A DNA stretch of 64,000 nucleotides from Heloderma charlesbogerti (GCA_026122225.1 JANEZZ010001493.1:269001-333000); one strand, 5' to 3'; positions 10,406 through 20,680 are shown, numbered from the stretch's first letter. The notes: generated from the letters alone by a model not told the origin. Numbers and translations: made by a program.

Positions 10406-11351
10406 TAGGGATGTACAAAAGTCACTTACCTTTTACAAAATTTGATTCGCGATGGCGGGGAGGCGCTCCGTCCCTCCCCCCGAAATTCTGGCTGGGGGGG
10501 AGGCATCCCGTCCCTCCCCCCTGAAATTCTGGCTGGGGGGGAGGCGCTCCATCCCTCCCCCCCCAGAATTCTGGCCGGGGGGAGGCGCCCCATCCCTCCT
10601 GCCACGAATCCTGGTCGGCTGGGTCTGCAAATGGTGGTGGCCGTAGCCACCACCGTTTGCATCCCTGCAGTCAGCCGTGATAGGCTATGTAAATGTTTAC
10701 ATAGCCTATCACGGCTGAGTTTAAAAAAAAAAACCTGCGTGTATGCAAATGGTGGCGCCCATGGGCGCCACCATTTGCATTCCTTATTTTGGCAGCTCTA
10801 GTCTACATAAACATTTACATAGACTACAGCAAAAATAAGGGGAACACAAATAGCGTAGTGTCTACGCTATTTGCGTTCCCCTTATTTTCGCCGTAGTCTA
10901 CGTAAATGTTTACGTAGACTAGACATGCCAAAATAAGGAATGCAAGTGGTGGCGCCCATGGGCGCTGCCATTTGTGTACGCGTGGTTTTGTGTTTTTTTT
11001 AACTCAGCCGTGATAGGCGACGTAAACATTTACGTAGCCTATCACGGTATTTTTAAAAAATCTAGCTGTGATAGGCAACGTAAATCTTTACGTAGCCTAT
11101 CACGTTTTTGTTTTGTTTTTTTAAACTTGGAAATGGCGGTGGCGGTGGCCAGTCGGAAGACTGGCCGACGCCGACGCCACACCGCTGCCGAACTGCTGCC
11201 GGAGCCGCCACCGCCAGGGAGATTCACCCAAGGTAAGTTCCGTCCCGGGGGGGGCAGGGGGGGCAGACCATTTCACCACCAATTTCAGGGGGCTGAATGC
11301 GCTGGCATTCGGCCTCCCCGAGATTCATGGTGAAATTCTCTGACATCCCTA
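10406..11351 (+). mobile_element. Palindrome-of-palindromes MITE inside CR1
   Basis: Ends are TAGGGATGT and ACATCCCTA. Internally there is a second-order palindrome centred on base 10860, whose arms themselves contain perfect hairpins: 10672-10717 (GATAGGCTATG type), 10743-10780 (ATGCAAATGG type, a perfect 38-mer), 10797-10827 and its partner 10893-10923, 11003-11048 and 11063-11105. GC-rich blocks form the flanks. No transposase ORF. The 8 bases on either side do not match, so a target duplication is not visible in this copy. Confidence 0.8.
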
Positions 11352-12267
11352 CATGAAATCACATTCGTCTGGCAGGACTTGTTTTTGACAAATCCATGTT
11401 GGCTTCGAGTAATCACGGCATTGTTTTCAAGGTGCTTACAGATGGATTGCTTTATCATCTGCTCCAGAATTTTCCCAGGGATTGATGTCAGACTGACTGG
11501 TCTGTAGTACCCAGGTTCCTCCTTTTTACCCTTTTTGAAGATAGGGACAACATTAGCCCTCCTCCAGTCATCTGGCATTTCCCCCGTCCTCCATGATTTC
11601 TCAAAGAGAATAGACAGCGGTTCTGAGAGTTCTTCTGCCAGTTCATATATGACTCTAGGATGCAGTTCATCTGGCCCTGGAGATTTGAACTCATTCAAAG
11701 TAATTAGGTGTTCCTTGACCATATGCCTATCTATCTCAAGCTGCAATCCTGCCCCTTCAGCCTGTACTTTGCCTTTGCCAGGGGGGTCATAGTCCCTCTT
11801 TTGGGAGAAGACTGAGCCAAAGTAGGAATTGAGCACCTCTGCCTTTTGTCATCTGTTATCATTTTGCCATCCTTATTTAATAGCTGAACAACCATTTCTT
11901 TCCTCTGGCTTTTACTATGCACGTAGCTGAAGAAAGCCTTTTTGTTGTTTTTAGCATCCCTTGCTAACCTCAGCTGGTTCTCAGCTTTAGCCTTCCTGAC
12001 GCCATCCCTGCAATTCTGTGCTACCTGCCTGTACTCTTCCTTTGTTACTTGGCCTTCTTTCCACTTCCTGTATGTGTCCTTTTTTGTTTTCAGGTCATCC
12101 CTAAGCTTTTTGTGAAGCCACATTGGCTTCTTCTGTTGTCTTCCACCTTTTCTTCTTGTTGGAATGGTTTGTAATTGTGCCTTGAGAATTTCCTTTTTTA
12201 AAAGCTCCCACCCATCTTGGACTCCTTTTCTCGCTAGCATCGCTTGCCATGGGACCTTACTGATCAT
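11352..12267 (-). pseudogene. CR1 ORF2, N-terminal part of the reverse transcriptase region
   Basis: Two overlapping minus-strand frames (12267-11731 and 11836-11352) carry the connecting region and early RT motifs, including SPGPDELHPRVI, PDDWRRANVVPIFKKG and YYRPVSLTSIPGK. A frameshift near 11836 separates them. The endonuclease domain is absent, so the element is 5'-truncated. Confidence 0.9.
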
Positions 12268-12471
12268 TGTGTGTGTGTGGGGGGGGGGTGGCCTGAGTAC
12301 TCCCAGCAGCTGAGTGGGCAGGAAGCTTCAGTCTGTTGATAGCTCTCTGGGAGCTAGCGACACACACACCTTTTTCTTTTTTACATGGAGCATAATGTCG
12401 TGGCAGACTACATTTTAAACAGAGATGGTCACACCAATTTCCTCCTGAGTCGTATCATCATCATCATCATC

Positions 12472-12969
12472 TAGGGATGGCAGAGAAATCCGCCTCAGAC
12501 TCCAATGAGGCCGGATTCTTTAGGATCCGCCCCCCCCGGAGTCCCTGGCAGAATGGACTACTCCCCCCCGAAATCCTCGCCGGATGGACCCTTCCTGCTG
12601 CTGGCCGGTCCGGGTCCATCCACTGCTGCTGTCCATCCGCTGCCCCGGGCTGCGGCCGCAAATGGCGTCCAGTGTAGAGGACGCCATATGCATCCCTGCT
12701 CTTTGCCATGATAGGCTATGTAAATATTTACATAGCCTATCATCCGACAACAGTAGGGATGCAAATGGCGTCCCCTACACCGGACGCCATTTGCAGCCAC
12801 AGCCCGGCAGCAGACAGAAGTCTGGCTGCGGATGGGCCAGGCCGGCAGCTCCGTGGACTTGCTGCAGAGTGGAGCTGGCCGGGCAGGATTCTGGGGAGAG
12901 GGACGGATCGCCACCCCCCCAGTGCAGACACCCCCAACCGGAACGGTAAGTGGGTTTCGTACACCCCTA
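12472..12969 (+). mobile_element. TAGGGATGG fold-back MITE with a central FOX-like hairpin
   Basis: It starts TAGGGATGG and ends TACACCCCTA. A perfect hairpin of GATAGGCTATGTAAA plus complement is centred near 12725; outer arms carry a 'gcaaatggcgtcc' word in inverted orientation. Flanks TCATCATC and TCATCACA match at 6 of 8 positions, but the left one lies in an ATC run and is weak evidence. Confidence 0.75.
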
Positions 12970-13038
12970 TCATCACATTTCTATACTGCCCAATAGCAAA
13001 AGCTGTCTAGGCAATTTATGAAAGATTAAAACCTTTCA

Positions 13039-13553
13039 TAGGGATGGACAGACTCGCCCAAGCCTGCCTTCTGCACTGCTTGCTGGGCCCGTGCCATTTG
13101 GCCATCCCTGCTCGCCAGGTGTGGTGAGCTGCTGAGTGGTCCGAGGGCACCTGGTGAGCAATGTGGTGCTGCCCCATCCCTCAGCGGGCTGCCAATTTGC
13201 ATGAACATGGCAGCTTGTTCATTTACGTAAAGGGCTTTTTATGCACATGGCAGCTGTAAAGCAGCCATTTACTTAAGATTACAGGCGTAAATGGGCCATT
13301 TATGCCTATAATTCTGTGAAAATGGCTGCTTTACAGCCACCATTTGTATAAAAGGCCCTGTACGTAAAAGAACAAGCCACCATTTTTATGCAAAATGGCA
13401 GCTCAGCAGACCAGCACAGACTTCCACGCTTGCCCAACGTGGTGCGCACCGAGTCGGGGAAGCGTGCTAGTCTGTGGACTTGAGTCTGGGAGGCCAAGTG
13501 AGGGAGGATTCTGCTGGACTCCACCCCCCTCTCAAACTCCTATGACATCCCTA
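13039..13553 (+). mobile_element. TAGGGATGG fold-back MITE
   Basis: Ends TAGGGATGG and CATCCCTA. A long imperfect palindrome spans about 13190-13403 with symmetric words such as 'acgtaaagggc' and its complement, around a centre containing 'attacaggcgtaaat'. It lies inside an L2-like fragment. No matching octamers at the flanks were found. Confidence 0.7.
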
Positions 13554-13649
13554 ATAAAATGTCATACAAAAACTGGTTACATACAAAAACAATTCAAAAC
13601 ACACAACAACAGAAATCCTGGGACTGGTTAAAAACTTATCATATGGTGT

Positions 13650-13708
13650 CATAGAATCATAGAATAGTAGGGTTGGAAGGGGCCTACAAGGCCATCGAGT
13701 CCAACCCC
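13650..13708 (-). mobile_element. Minimal 59-bp CR1 3' tail
   Basis: Only the last 59 bases of CR1 are present (minus strand), identical to the end of the CR1 at 9206. L2-like sequence continues on both sides, so this is an extremely 5'-truncated insertion. Confidence 0.75.
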
Positions 13709-14024
13709 CAAATGTCAAATGCCTGGGAGTAAAGGCTTAACTTGGTGCTAGCCAGACCTCACTGGGGAGAGTGTTCCAAAACTGGGGGCCACCACCAATA
13801 ATGCCCTCTCCCTTATTGCCATGCTCTGAACCTCCCTCTCAAACCTCTTTTGGGAACTTCCCCAAGTCTGCCTGATGGACAACTGTGTTTCCTTTCTCCA
13901 ACTAGCAAAAAAAAGAAAAATAAATAAATAAATACCTGCTGTATGTCCATTGACATAGAAGAGGGACATCCTTTTACATTAGGGATGGTGGTTTCTTAGC
14001 TGGAAGTTTCCAGTCCTAAAAAAC

Positions 14025-14350
14025 TAGGGATGGGTGCATGCATGAGCAATGTTCAAGATGGCCAGGGTACTCTGAACACCATCCCACTGCTGCTCACTCT
14101 GCACAAATGGGAAACTTGCACAAATCTTCCCACAGTTGTTCAAATCTCCCCCATAGACTAAGTAGGGCTGAGTCCATCTACTGAGGAAATTTGCACAAAT
14201 TAGGAAATTTGCTCAAATCAGACTGGGAATTGGGAACAAGATGAACATGAGCACGCATTTGACAATTTGCAAATATTTTCAGCAGACACATGCTTCTACT
14301 TGTGTTCAGAGCTCCAAACCGGGTATGTTTTGCAAGCAAGAATGAAATTC
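14025..14350 (+). mobile_element. Probable TAGGGATGG MITE (right end not fixed)
   Basis: Starts TAGGGATGGGTGC. Repeated words 'aaatttgcacaaat' and 'cacaaat' recur within. A second TAGGGATGG lies at 13979. I could not find the opposite terminus, so the end is approximate. Confidence 0.4.
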
Positions 14351-14556
14351 TCCTACAGGCTTATAAAATACAAACTGCTTCAGGCCCATGAATTTCATTG
14401 TCAGTATTTTTTCCTAGGGCTGTTGTAGAAAGGACAAGGGTGGGGGGAAGGAGGCTCCTCATGTCCTAACAAAGGGAAGTTGGGCTGGAAATTCAGAAAT
14501 GCTTTCTAATTGTAGGGAAAACTGAACATGCAGCCCATAGAAATTGTCGAATCTCT

Positions 14557-14652
14557 GGGTTGGATCTGGAGTAGACCCACTGAAATCAAGAATAACTTGT
14601 CCAGTTGATTTCAGTGGGTCTACTCTAACCATGACTAAGTCTGGACCCAACC
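14557..14652. mobile_element. Short palindromic MITE (AGTAGACCCACTGAAATC type)
   Basis: An inverted repeat: AGTAGACCCACTGAAATCA near 14570 and its complement near 14606-14624, inside outer ends GGTTGG and CCAACC. The same kind of word recurs at 57630. Superfamily not determined. Confidence 0.6.
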
Positions 14653-14929
14653 TCTGTCTTTGAAATGTGCGTGTGCAGGGACTGGATTAACATTTAGGCT
14701 CTAGGAATACTGTAATTGCACTGATTGGTGTACTTGAACATTCAAATCATGCCCATGTCCATGACTGACAGGTCCACCTTCTTCTCATAGGGCACATTTT
14801 ACCAGGGGTTCTCCAATCACTCTGCACTGAGGGAGGGCAAAGGTGGGACCATGAGATGGGACACTCTTTCAATGCCACCAGCTTTAACTGGGAAAAAAGC
14901 CTTCATCTGGTTTTCAATCATCATAACTC

Positions 14930-15395
14930 CCTACCTCTTGCACCTATACATCTAAAACTTTTCAGGTTTCTTGCCTGGAGACATGTGTGAAAATGGCATA
15001 TATCAGAGACAAACTTTACACACATATACTATGGTGGGAGGAAGCAAATCTCCCCACCCCCCATTTGAGGACTCCCCTTCCACATAAACCAATGCACCAA
15101 TTCTTCTGAAATGTTTCAGGTTTCTTACTTAAGGCCACTTCTGTGATATCTGTCATTTTCAGAGGAATGGTCAACAAGGAACATAGGGGGATAAAGACTT
15201 CCTTGTTTGCACACCATCAACATGTAAATGTGTTTTCGTACAAAATTCTCTGCACTAAAGTGCTCTGCATTAAAACTGGGAAGGCTGTATCCCTTTAGAA
15301 GGGGAAACTATCCCTGCAAATTTCATCCACTTCTGCCAAGAAATTAAAGTTAATGGCAGTTCCCTTAAAAAAAAATCAAAACATAGAGGCCCATA
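14930..15395 (+). repeat. Unclassified dispersed repeat with internal reiteration
   Basis: The words 'tttcaggtttctt' (about 14965 and 15117) and 'aaggggaaactatccctgcaaat' near 15300 recur; the latter reappears in similar form near 15935, on the far side of the MITE at 15396-15875. Origin not identified. Confidence 0.4.
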
Positions 15396-15875
15396 TAGGT
15401 ATGGACAAACTGACCCCCATCTGTGCCATGTGCCGGACACCTGCCACTTGCTCGACCCTGCTCGCTGCATGCGGAGACCTGCTGAGTGGTCCATGGGCAT
15501 GTGGCAAGCGGCCCCACTGCTCCACTGAGCCACCATTCTGCACAGAATGGGCAGCTTGGCCTTTTCTGTAAGGGGTCTATTTATACAACATTACAGGCAT
15601 AAATGTTCTAAATAGACCACATACGTCTGCAATGTTGAGTAAATGGGCCTCTTTATGGTTGTCATTTATGTAAAATTAGCCTCTACAGGAAAGGCCAAGC
15701 TGCCCATTTTGTGCAGAATGGCGGTTCATTGGAGCTGTGGGGGCCACTGCGCTTGCCCAACTCAGTGCGCACCAAGTCAGGCAAGTGCAGTTGTTGGCGG
15801 ACTCCAGTCTGGGGTGCTGAGCTGGCAGTAATCCGCCGAGATCAAGCCCCCAACTGGACTCTGCTGCCATCCCTA
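15396..15875 (+). mobile_element. TAGGTATGG fold-back MITE
   Basis: Left end TAGGTATGGACAAAC, right end CCATCCCTA. Flanks GGCCCATA (15388-15395) and GGTGCATA (15876-15883) match at 6 of 8 positions, consistent with hAT. A palindrome covers about 15548-15712, pairing 'ggcagcttggcctttt' with 'aaaggccaagctgcc'. Non-coding. Confidence 0.75.
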
Positions 15876-16035
15876 GGTGCATAGCACAAACACCACTGCA
15901 CTTCTTTTCATGATATTTGGTAGATTTAATATCCTTTGAAGGGGCTACTATGCCTGCAAATCCCATCCACATCTGACAAACATAAACCAAGCTATTGTCA
16001 TTTTTCAATTTCTCATGACAGTCAACAGGTGGCAT
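15876..16035 (+). repeat. Continuation or second copy of the 14930-type repeat
   Basis: Contains 'tttgaaggggctactatgcctgcaa', similar to 15285-15320, so the MITE at 15396-15875 either split one element or lies between two copies. Confidence 0.35.
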
Positions 16036-16254
16036 GAAGCCTCAGATTTCTGAATTTCAACTCAGGTTCGGTGTCTGAGTCAAAGCAGACAGCCTCCAAA
16101 TCAGTCTGAGCAGAATCAGGCTATTTTCTGAAGTGCCAATTTGGGGTGAGAGCTGAATCTTACAGTTGATGCACTGCATACTTCTACTCCAGACCATGCC
16201 ATGAGCCATCCTTTTCGGGCTGATTCACACAGCCATTTCCCTCTTCCCACTATG

Positions 16255-16287
16255 GGGTGTGTGTGTATGTGTGCACGCGTGTGTGTA

Positions 16288-16347
<60 letters not shown>

Positions 16348-16375
16348 TATATATACACACACATACACATACATC
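16255..16375. repeat. GT-AT-AC compound microsatellite, self-complementary
   Basis: A GT tract runs into about 26 bases of AT, then AC, then shorter AT and AC blocks. The whole is itself an approximate palindrome. Length and interruptions are unchanged in the other arm (24993-25113). Confidence 0.9.
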
Positions 16376-16487
16376 TCCATCAACAAGTGGTGGGAATCTA
16401 GAGGAAGTAACTTGTCTGAAGCGGTTTAACATGTGAAAAACCCTGCTGCCGTAATGGCTTTAGTTAGCTTGTCTGAAATATAGTGTG

Positions 16488-16715
16488 CAGTGGAGTGGTT
16501 AGAACGTTGGACGGAGACTTGGGGGACCCAGGTTCAAATTGCCACTCAGCAATGAAGCTCATTGGGTGACTTTCAGACAGTCACTGACTCTCAACCTGAC
16601 ATACCCCACAGGGTTCTTGTGAAGATAAAATGGAGCGGAGGAGGTCCATATAGGCCTTGAGCTCCTAGTAAGAGGGAAAAAGGCAGGATATAAATGTAAT
16701 AATAAATACAAATGA
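16488..16715 (+). mobile_element. MIR/CORE-like SINE, nearly full length
   Basis: A tRNA-like head with an A-box-like 'agtggagtggttagaacg' and a B-box-like 'ggttcaaat' is followed by the core 'gggtgactttcagacagtca', the 'ccacagggttcttgtgaag' word and an AT-rich tail near 16700. Related to the copy at 7496. Confidence 0.8.
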
Positions 16716-17024
16716 AATACATTATTATTTTTTCCTTGTATTTATAATTGCAGATCTAAGATGGTGTCACAGCATTTTGCTTTTTCTTGGGATTTCTTCC
16801 CAAGATTTTTCTTGGGACTTTTCCCCACATGGATGAGTGGCTGGCTCCATCTATGTGTTTGTGGTATTCACACATACCACAGGCATAGAACCTTAGAGAT
16901 GCTCAGAATCTATGTATGTGGGAAGGGGGGCTATGAGAGTAGAAAGAAGGGCTGAGCAGGATCACATAGGAATTTAGTTTTCTCAGGTATTTTAGTCTTT
17001 CAGTTTCTGTTGTTTCTAAATCGG

Positions 17025-17205
17025 TTACTGTATTTTAAATCTTTATACTGTTGCTGGTTTTTATGTTTATTTTTGGCTTTATACCATAGTTTTAAACTTC
17101 TAAATTATGTTTTATCATGCTGTATGTTAGGGTTGTAATTGTTGTGAACCATCCACAGAGCTTCGGCTATTGGGTGGAATGCAATAAATAAATAAAATAA
17201 ATGGG
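17025..17205 (+). mobile_element. L2-like LINE 3' end
   Basis: Ends with 'gagcttcggctattgggtgg' and a short AAAT tail, the plus-strand version of the tails at 8853 and 12973. No coding portion. Confidence 0.55.
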
Positions 17206-17211
17206 AAGAAC

Positions 17212-17520
17212 TAAATTTTGGAGCAGCTGTCAGGGGAGCACCACATTGCAGTGGTGTGAGGCTGAAGGCAGAAGGGGGTGGGGGCAAGATACCAGAAAAA
17301 TACCAGCATATTTTGCCTTGAAGCTCTTCCTGTCAGTAACTAAGCCTTAGGAGAGCCATTTCAACCATTTAGAATGTGGGGGGGGCAGGAAACCAACAAT
17401 TTGCGGAAAGCGGGTGTGGCCAGGGAAAGGGGATGTGGCCATCTGGGGAACCTTGAAGGGCTGGATTGGGACCCCAGGAGGGCCGGATTTGGCCCACAGG
17501 CTTGAAGTTAAATAGCACTG
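17212..17520 (-). mobile_element. hAT-like MITE, diverged CAGGGG family
   Basis: On the minus strand it begins CAGTGCTATTTAACTTC at 17520 and shares internal words with the copies at 1620 and 60692 ('ttagttactgacaggaagag' type). The left border is approximate. Confidence 0.55.
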
Positions 17521-17889
17521 CCCTATATAAAGGTTCCCCTGGTGCACACATGCATGTAACACACTACAACCTTATGTTACTGGAGCAGCATGGGATGGCA
17601 CTATGGGTGAGTGGCAACCATGTGACTCCCATCCCATGATGCCAGACATTTGACATGCAAACCTTTCTGTTGAGGGTTGAGGAAGCCATGGTGTGCAAAC
17701 TTGTGACCTGTGCTTGTGACAAACACCTCTGACAACCCGTTCGCCATGTGGAGGGTGCCATTTGGGCTGGGGCTGGGACATACCCCACCATGCCACAGCC
17801 AGAGTGACTGTGCAAAGTGGCCTTAAATTATCCTGTGATTCAGCTCTGCCTTTCCAAATGATGTCTAGGAACGCTTTCAGGTTTATCAA

Positions 17890-18115
17890 TTACTGTTTGC
17901 AAGCTGTAAATTACCTATTTTGAGAGCATAATTTGTCTGTAATGTATGTTTTAACAGTGTGATTTGTTTCTTGTTTGTAATTAATGCTGAGCTTTGAAGC
18001 TAAAATTGCATGACAAATCATTATGGGCAAAGCCATTACCTTGGATATGACTGCTTAAGATTTGTAATACACTGTAACATCACTTTGTCTGCTTAATTGC
18101 CAGACACACCACACT
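17890..18115. other. AT-rich unique stretch, candidate conserved non-coding element
   Basis: Non-repetitive, low-CpG sequence with many homeodomain-like cores (GTAATTAATG near 17979, AAATCATTA near 18014). Not similar to any repeat recognised in the window. Conservation is a guess from composition. Confidence 0.3.
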
Positions 18116-18186
18116 GGTCTTAAACCTTTGGGAGTGGGGTGGGGACTCACCATGTATTAAAGATGTGCTTGAAAATATATCTAGAT

Positions 18187-18345
18187 CAGTGGTTTTCAAA
18201 CTTTCTGCCTTCATGGAAGCCTTTCATTGATTGGCCTACTGATGAACCTCTGCCTGTTGCAAAGGATTCTGGGACATGTTGGTCAAGCACTTGTTTCAAG
18301 CTGGTGTGCTGCACCTCATCTTTAACCGGCATAAACTGAAAGTCT
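18187..18345 (+). mobile_element. hAT (Charlie-like) element fragment
   Basis: Begins CAGTGGTTTTCAAACTTTC, a Charlie-type terminus; the same terminus is seen at 4722-4741. The 3' end was not found, so the right limit is approximate. Confidence 0.45.
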
Positions 18346-18564
18346 CCTCTAAAGCACACCCAACACTCACATTGCCAGGGAACATCAGCAGGAGGGCAAG
18401 TAAGTTGAGGAAGTGTGAACTACCATGGAATGGGCAATTCCATTAGTAACACCACCACCAACCCAATAAAAGGTCAGGGAACACCAGACACTAGACTACA
18501 GCATTACCAAAGCTAAGCAGATGTGAATGTGATCGGGAATCTCAATGGGAGAAATAATACTTAC

Positions 18565-19050
18565 TTTTTTTCAAATACATGCGTACAATAAAATCAGTTA
18601 AAAACAGCTCACAAATATATTTTCAACATACATATCCCACTTTTCAGAGGCTTAAAATAAATACAGCATGATCAAAATTGAGAAAATTAGGTGAAGTCTG
18701 GGGTTGCTGAGAGTGGAACACACATATTAAGTGCCTACTTAGGAGTTTGGCAGTTGAACAAATAAGTTTTTAAGCATTCTTATGCTGAAGTCTAAGGTGA
18801 ATAGCAGCAGGAACGGAGTTCCATAACTGGAGGTCCCCAGTCTAGCCATTCTAACTGGTAGGCACATGAGCAGAATTGCTGACAGTGACCTAAGCATACA
18901 TGCAGAATTGTATGGGTGGTGAAGGCAGTCCTTTAAGTAACCTGGGCCCAGACCATTCAACACTTTAAAGGTAACCACCAGCATTTTGAAATCAGCCCAG
19001 AAATGAATTAGTAACCAATATAACCGGCACAAAAGAAGTGTCACATGCTC
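18565..19050 (-). mobile_element. L2-like LINE 3' fragment
   Basis: The minus strand encodes RLYWLLIHFWADFKMLVVTF then KVLNGLGPGYLKD (18739-19044), typical of the C-terminus of L2-type ORF2, followed by an AT-rich 3' end. Truncated, one open frame only. Confidence 0.65.
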
Positions 19051-19502
19051 AGATTTTCAGGTGCTCAGAACATCGTTGGCACTATAATATTATAATGGAA
19101 CTTATGCATTGATATTTGTATATGCTCTCAGTGTCCAATCCTTTTTTTCACAAGGTGTGACCCTCAGTTCATGTTCTTATCCCTCACTGTTTTTTTGAGG
19201 ACAGCAGGGCTGGCTTAGTTTATGGGTTTGTTATAAGAATTACAGGGTCTTAATTCAAGCTGTGTTTACCTGACTGGCTGATCCTTTTGCATGATGGAGG
19301 GGCAGGAACACATCTCTCTCTCCACCATGCACCTAAAAGATGTCTGTCCATGTATGGACACAATTAATACAAAAAGGAGGTAATGCATATACCCATGGAG
19401 CCTTCTGCCTAATGGTTATTGATCCAATAGGACTGCACCCTAAATGGACCTTCATAGATATTGAGCTTCATATAGCTGCTTCTTCACCAGGTGAAAGGAT
19501 TT

Positions 19503-20245
19503 ACCTACTGATTTATTAAATTTATATCCTGCCTTTCCACCAAAAATGGCACTCAAAGTGGCAAACAATAATAAAATTCCAATAAAACCAGAAACTTGTT
19601 TAAAACATTTCAGAAAATCAATTAAACACACAATTTAAAACACACACCCCTGCCCCAAAACAGAGAAATAAACAGCACACAACAAGATAGGAAGCTGCCT
19701 TGTGCTGAGTCAGACCATCGGTCCATCTAGCCCGGTATTGTCGACACTGACTGGCAGCAGTGGCTTTCCAGGGTTTCAGCAGGAATCTTCCTTCACCTTA
19801 CCTGGAGAAGCCAGGGATCAAACCTGGAACCTTCTGCATGCAAAGCAGATGCTCTATCATAGCTATGGCCCCTCCCGCCTTCCTTCAGAAACAAACCAAC
19901 TTACATGCCAAAGGCTTACGTTTTTACGCATAAAAAAAGTTTGCCTGCTGGTGGAAGAACAGACAGGGAGCTAACCTAGTCTCCCTCAGCCAGGAGTTCT
20001 AGAGCCCGAGAGCAGCCACTGAGAAAGCCGACTCTTGTGTCTCCACCAAATATGCCTCCAATGGTGGAGGGACTGAAAGAAGATTGTAAAACCCAGACAG
20101 GCTCATATATGGGGAGCTGGTCTTTCAGAAAGCCTGGTCCCAAGTCGTAGAGGACTTGTGCGAACTCGCCTCCAGGTAGTGCCTAGGAAGTGAGTGGAGG
20201 ACATGCTAGACAAGTCCCCAATGCGCTTGAGGAAATGCTAGACAA
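19503..20245 (-). mobile_element. L2-like LINE 3' fragment split by a SINE
   Basis: The minus strand end 'ggaaaggcaggatataaat' near 19540 is a typical L2-like 3' tail; upstream parts (19885-20245) continue the same element on the far side of the SINE at 19687-19880. Confidence 0.5.
19687..19880 (-). mobile_element. tRNA-derived SINE with a CR1/L3-like tail
   Basis: On the minus strand there is an A-box-like 'tagctatgatagagca' and a B-box-like 'ggtttgatccc' spaced as in a tRNA gene, then a body ending 'gggctagatggaccgatgg', which resembles the 3' tail of the L3/CR1-like LINEs at 325 and 58010. The head has decayed, so transcription is doubtful. Confidence 0.75.
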
Positions 20246-20640
20246 TTAGCATGTATTATCCTTATTTGTGATTACACCACCAAATGAACAAATGCCTACC
20301 ATAGATCTTTAAATAAAAGCTTTGGCAGGCAAGCTGTGAGGACCAAAAGTTGGGGACCTCGGCCTGGTTCCAATAATGTTGCTGCTCCTGATGGGATGTA
20401 TTGCTGCTCGTACGGGAGAGTGCGTGAATGCATGATGATACTCGGCAATCCAGACTGACAGGAACCAGAAGCCAGGCTTAGCAGTGTTTTCAGATCCAGA
20501 ATCACAGAGCTTGATCTGTGCCAACACAGGCCTAGACTGTCCAGATAGACTGAACAGGAGGTAAAAGGAATGCCAAAAAAAGAGAAGAAGCAGAAATCTA
20601 ATTAATTGGAAACAAGGGAAAAGTCATCTTAATGGCAGCT
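20246..20640. other. No recognisable feature next to the palindrome centre
   Basis: No repeat or gene was identified. Its mirror is 20728-21122. Confidence 0.35.
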
Positions 20641-20680
20641 CTGAAGATGTACACATTTAATTGGAGAGTACCCTACACTA

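Larger units (their letters stand above)
9206..12267 (-). mobile_element. 5'-truncated CR1 LINE split by a MITE
   Basis: The 3' end (9206-9270) has the CR1 signature: ATTCTATG repeats preceded by 'ggttggactcgatggcctt' on the minus strand. Coding remnants of ORF2 cover the reverse transcriptase but not the endonuclease. The body is interrupted at 10406-11351 by a palindromic MITE. Together the two halves form one element. Confidence 0.9.
12973..13970 (-). mobile_element. L2-like LINE 3' fragment with two insertions
   Basis: On the minus strand the pieces 13970-13709, 13649-13554 and 13038-12973 read continuously as an L2-like C-terminus and 3' tail, the last ending in the 'attgggcagtatagaaa' word. 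A 59-bp CR1 tail (13650-13708) and a fold-back MITE (13039-13553) interrupt it. The coding part (around 13748-13850) includes RERALLVVAPSFGTLSPVRSG. Confidence 0.65.
1..20680 (+). repeat. Left arm of a giant perfect inverted repeat
   Basis: Every position x here is matched by the complementary base at 41368-x in the right arm. Base 1 pairs with 41367 and base 20680 with 20688. All features and reading frames reappear in mirror image with unchanged length. The arm is cut by the window edge, so its true length is unknown. Length-labile tracts (AC run ending at 9205, G run near 12280, A run near 10723) are the same length in both arms. This is seen directly; whether it is biological or an assembly fold-back is discussed in the findings. 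Confidence 0.97.

Noticed and set aside
10433..10801. Proline/glycine-rich proteins
   Set aside because: Frames on both strands come from GC-rich reiterations inside the MITE at 10406-11351.
16116..16432. Cysteine/valine or tyrosine/isoleucine repeat proteins
   Set aside because: These are translations of a GT-AT-AC microsatellite.
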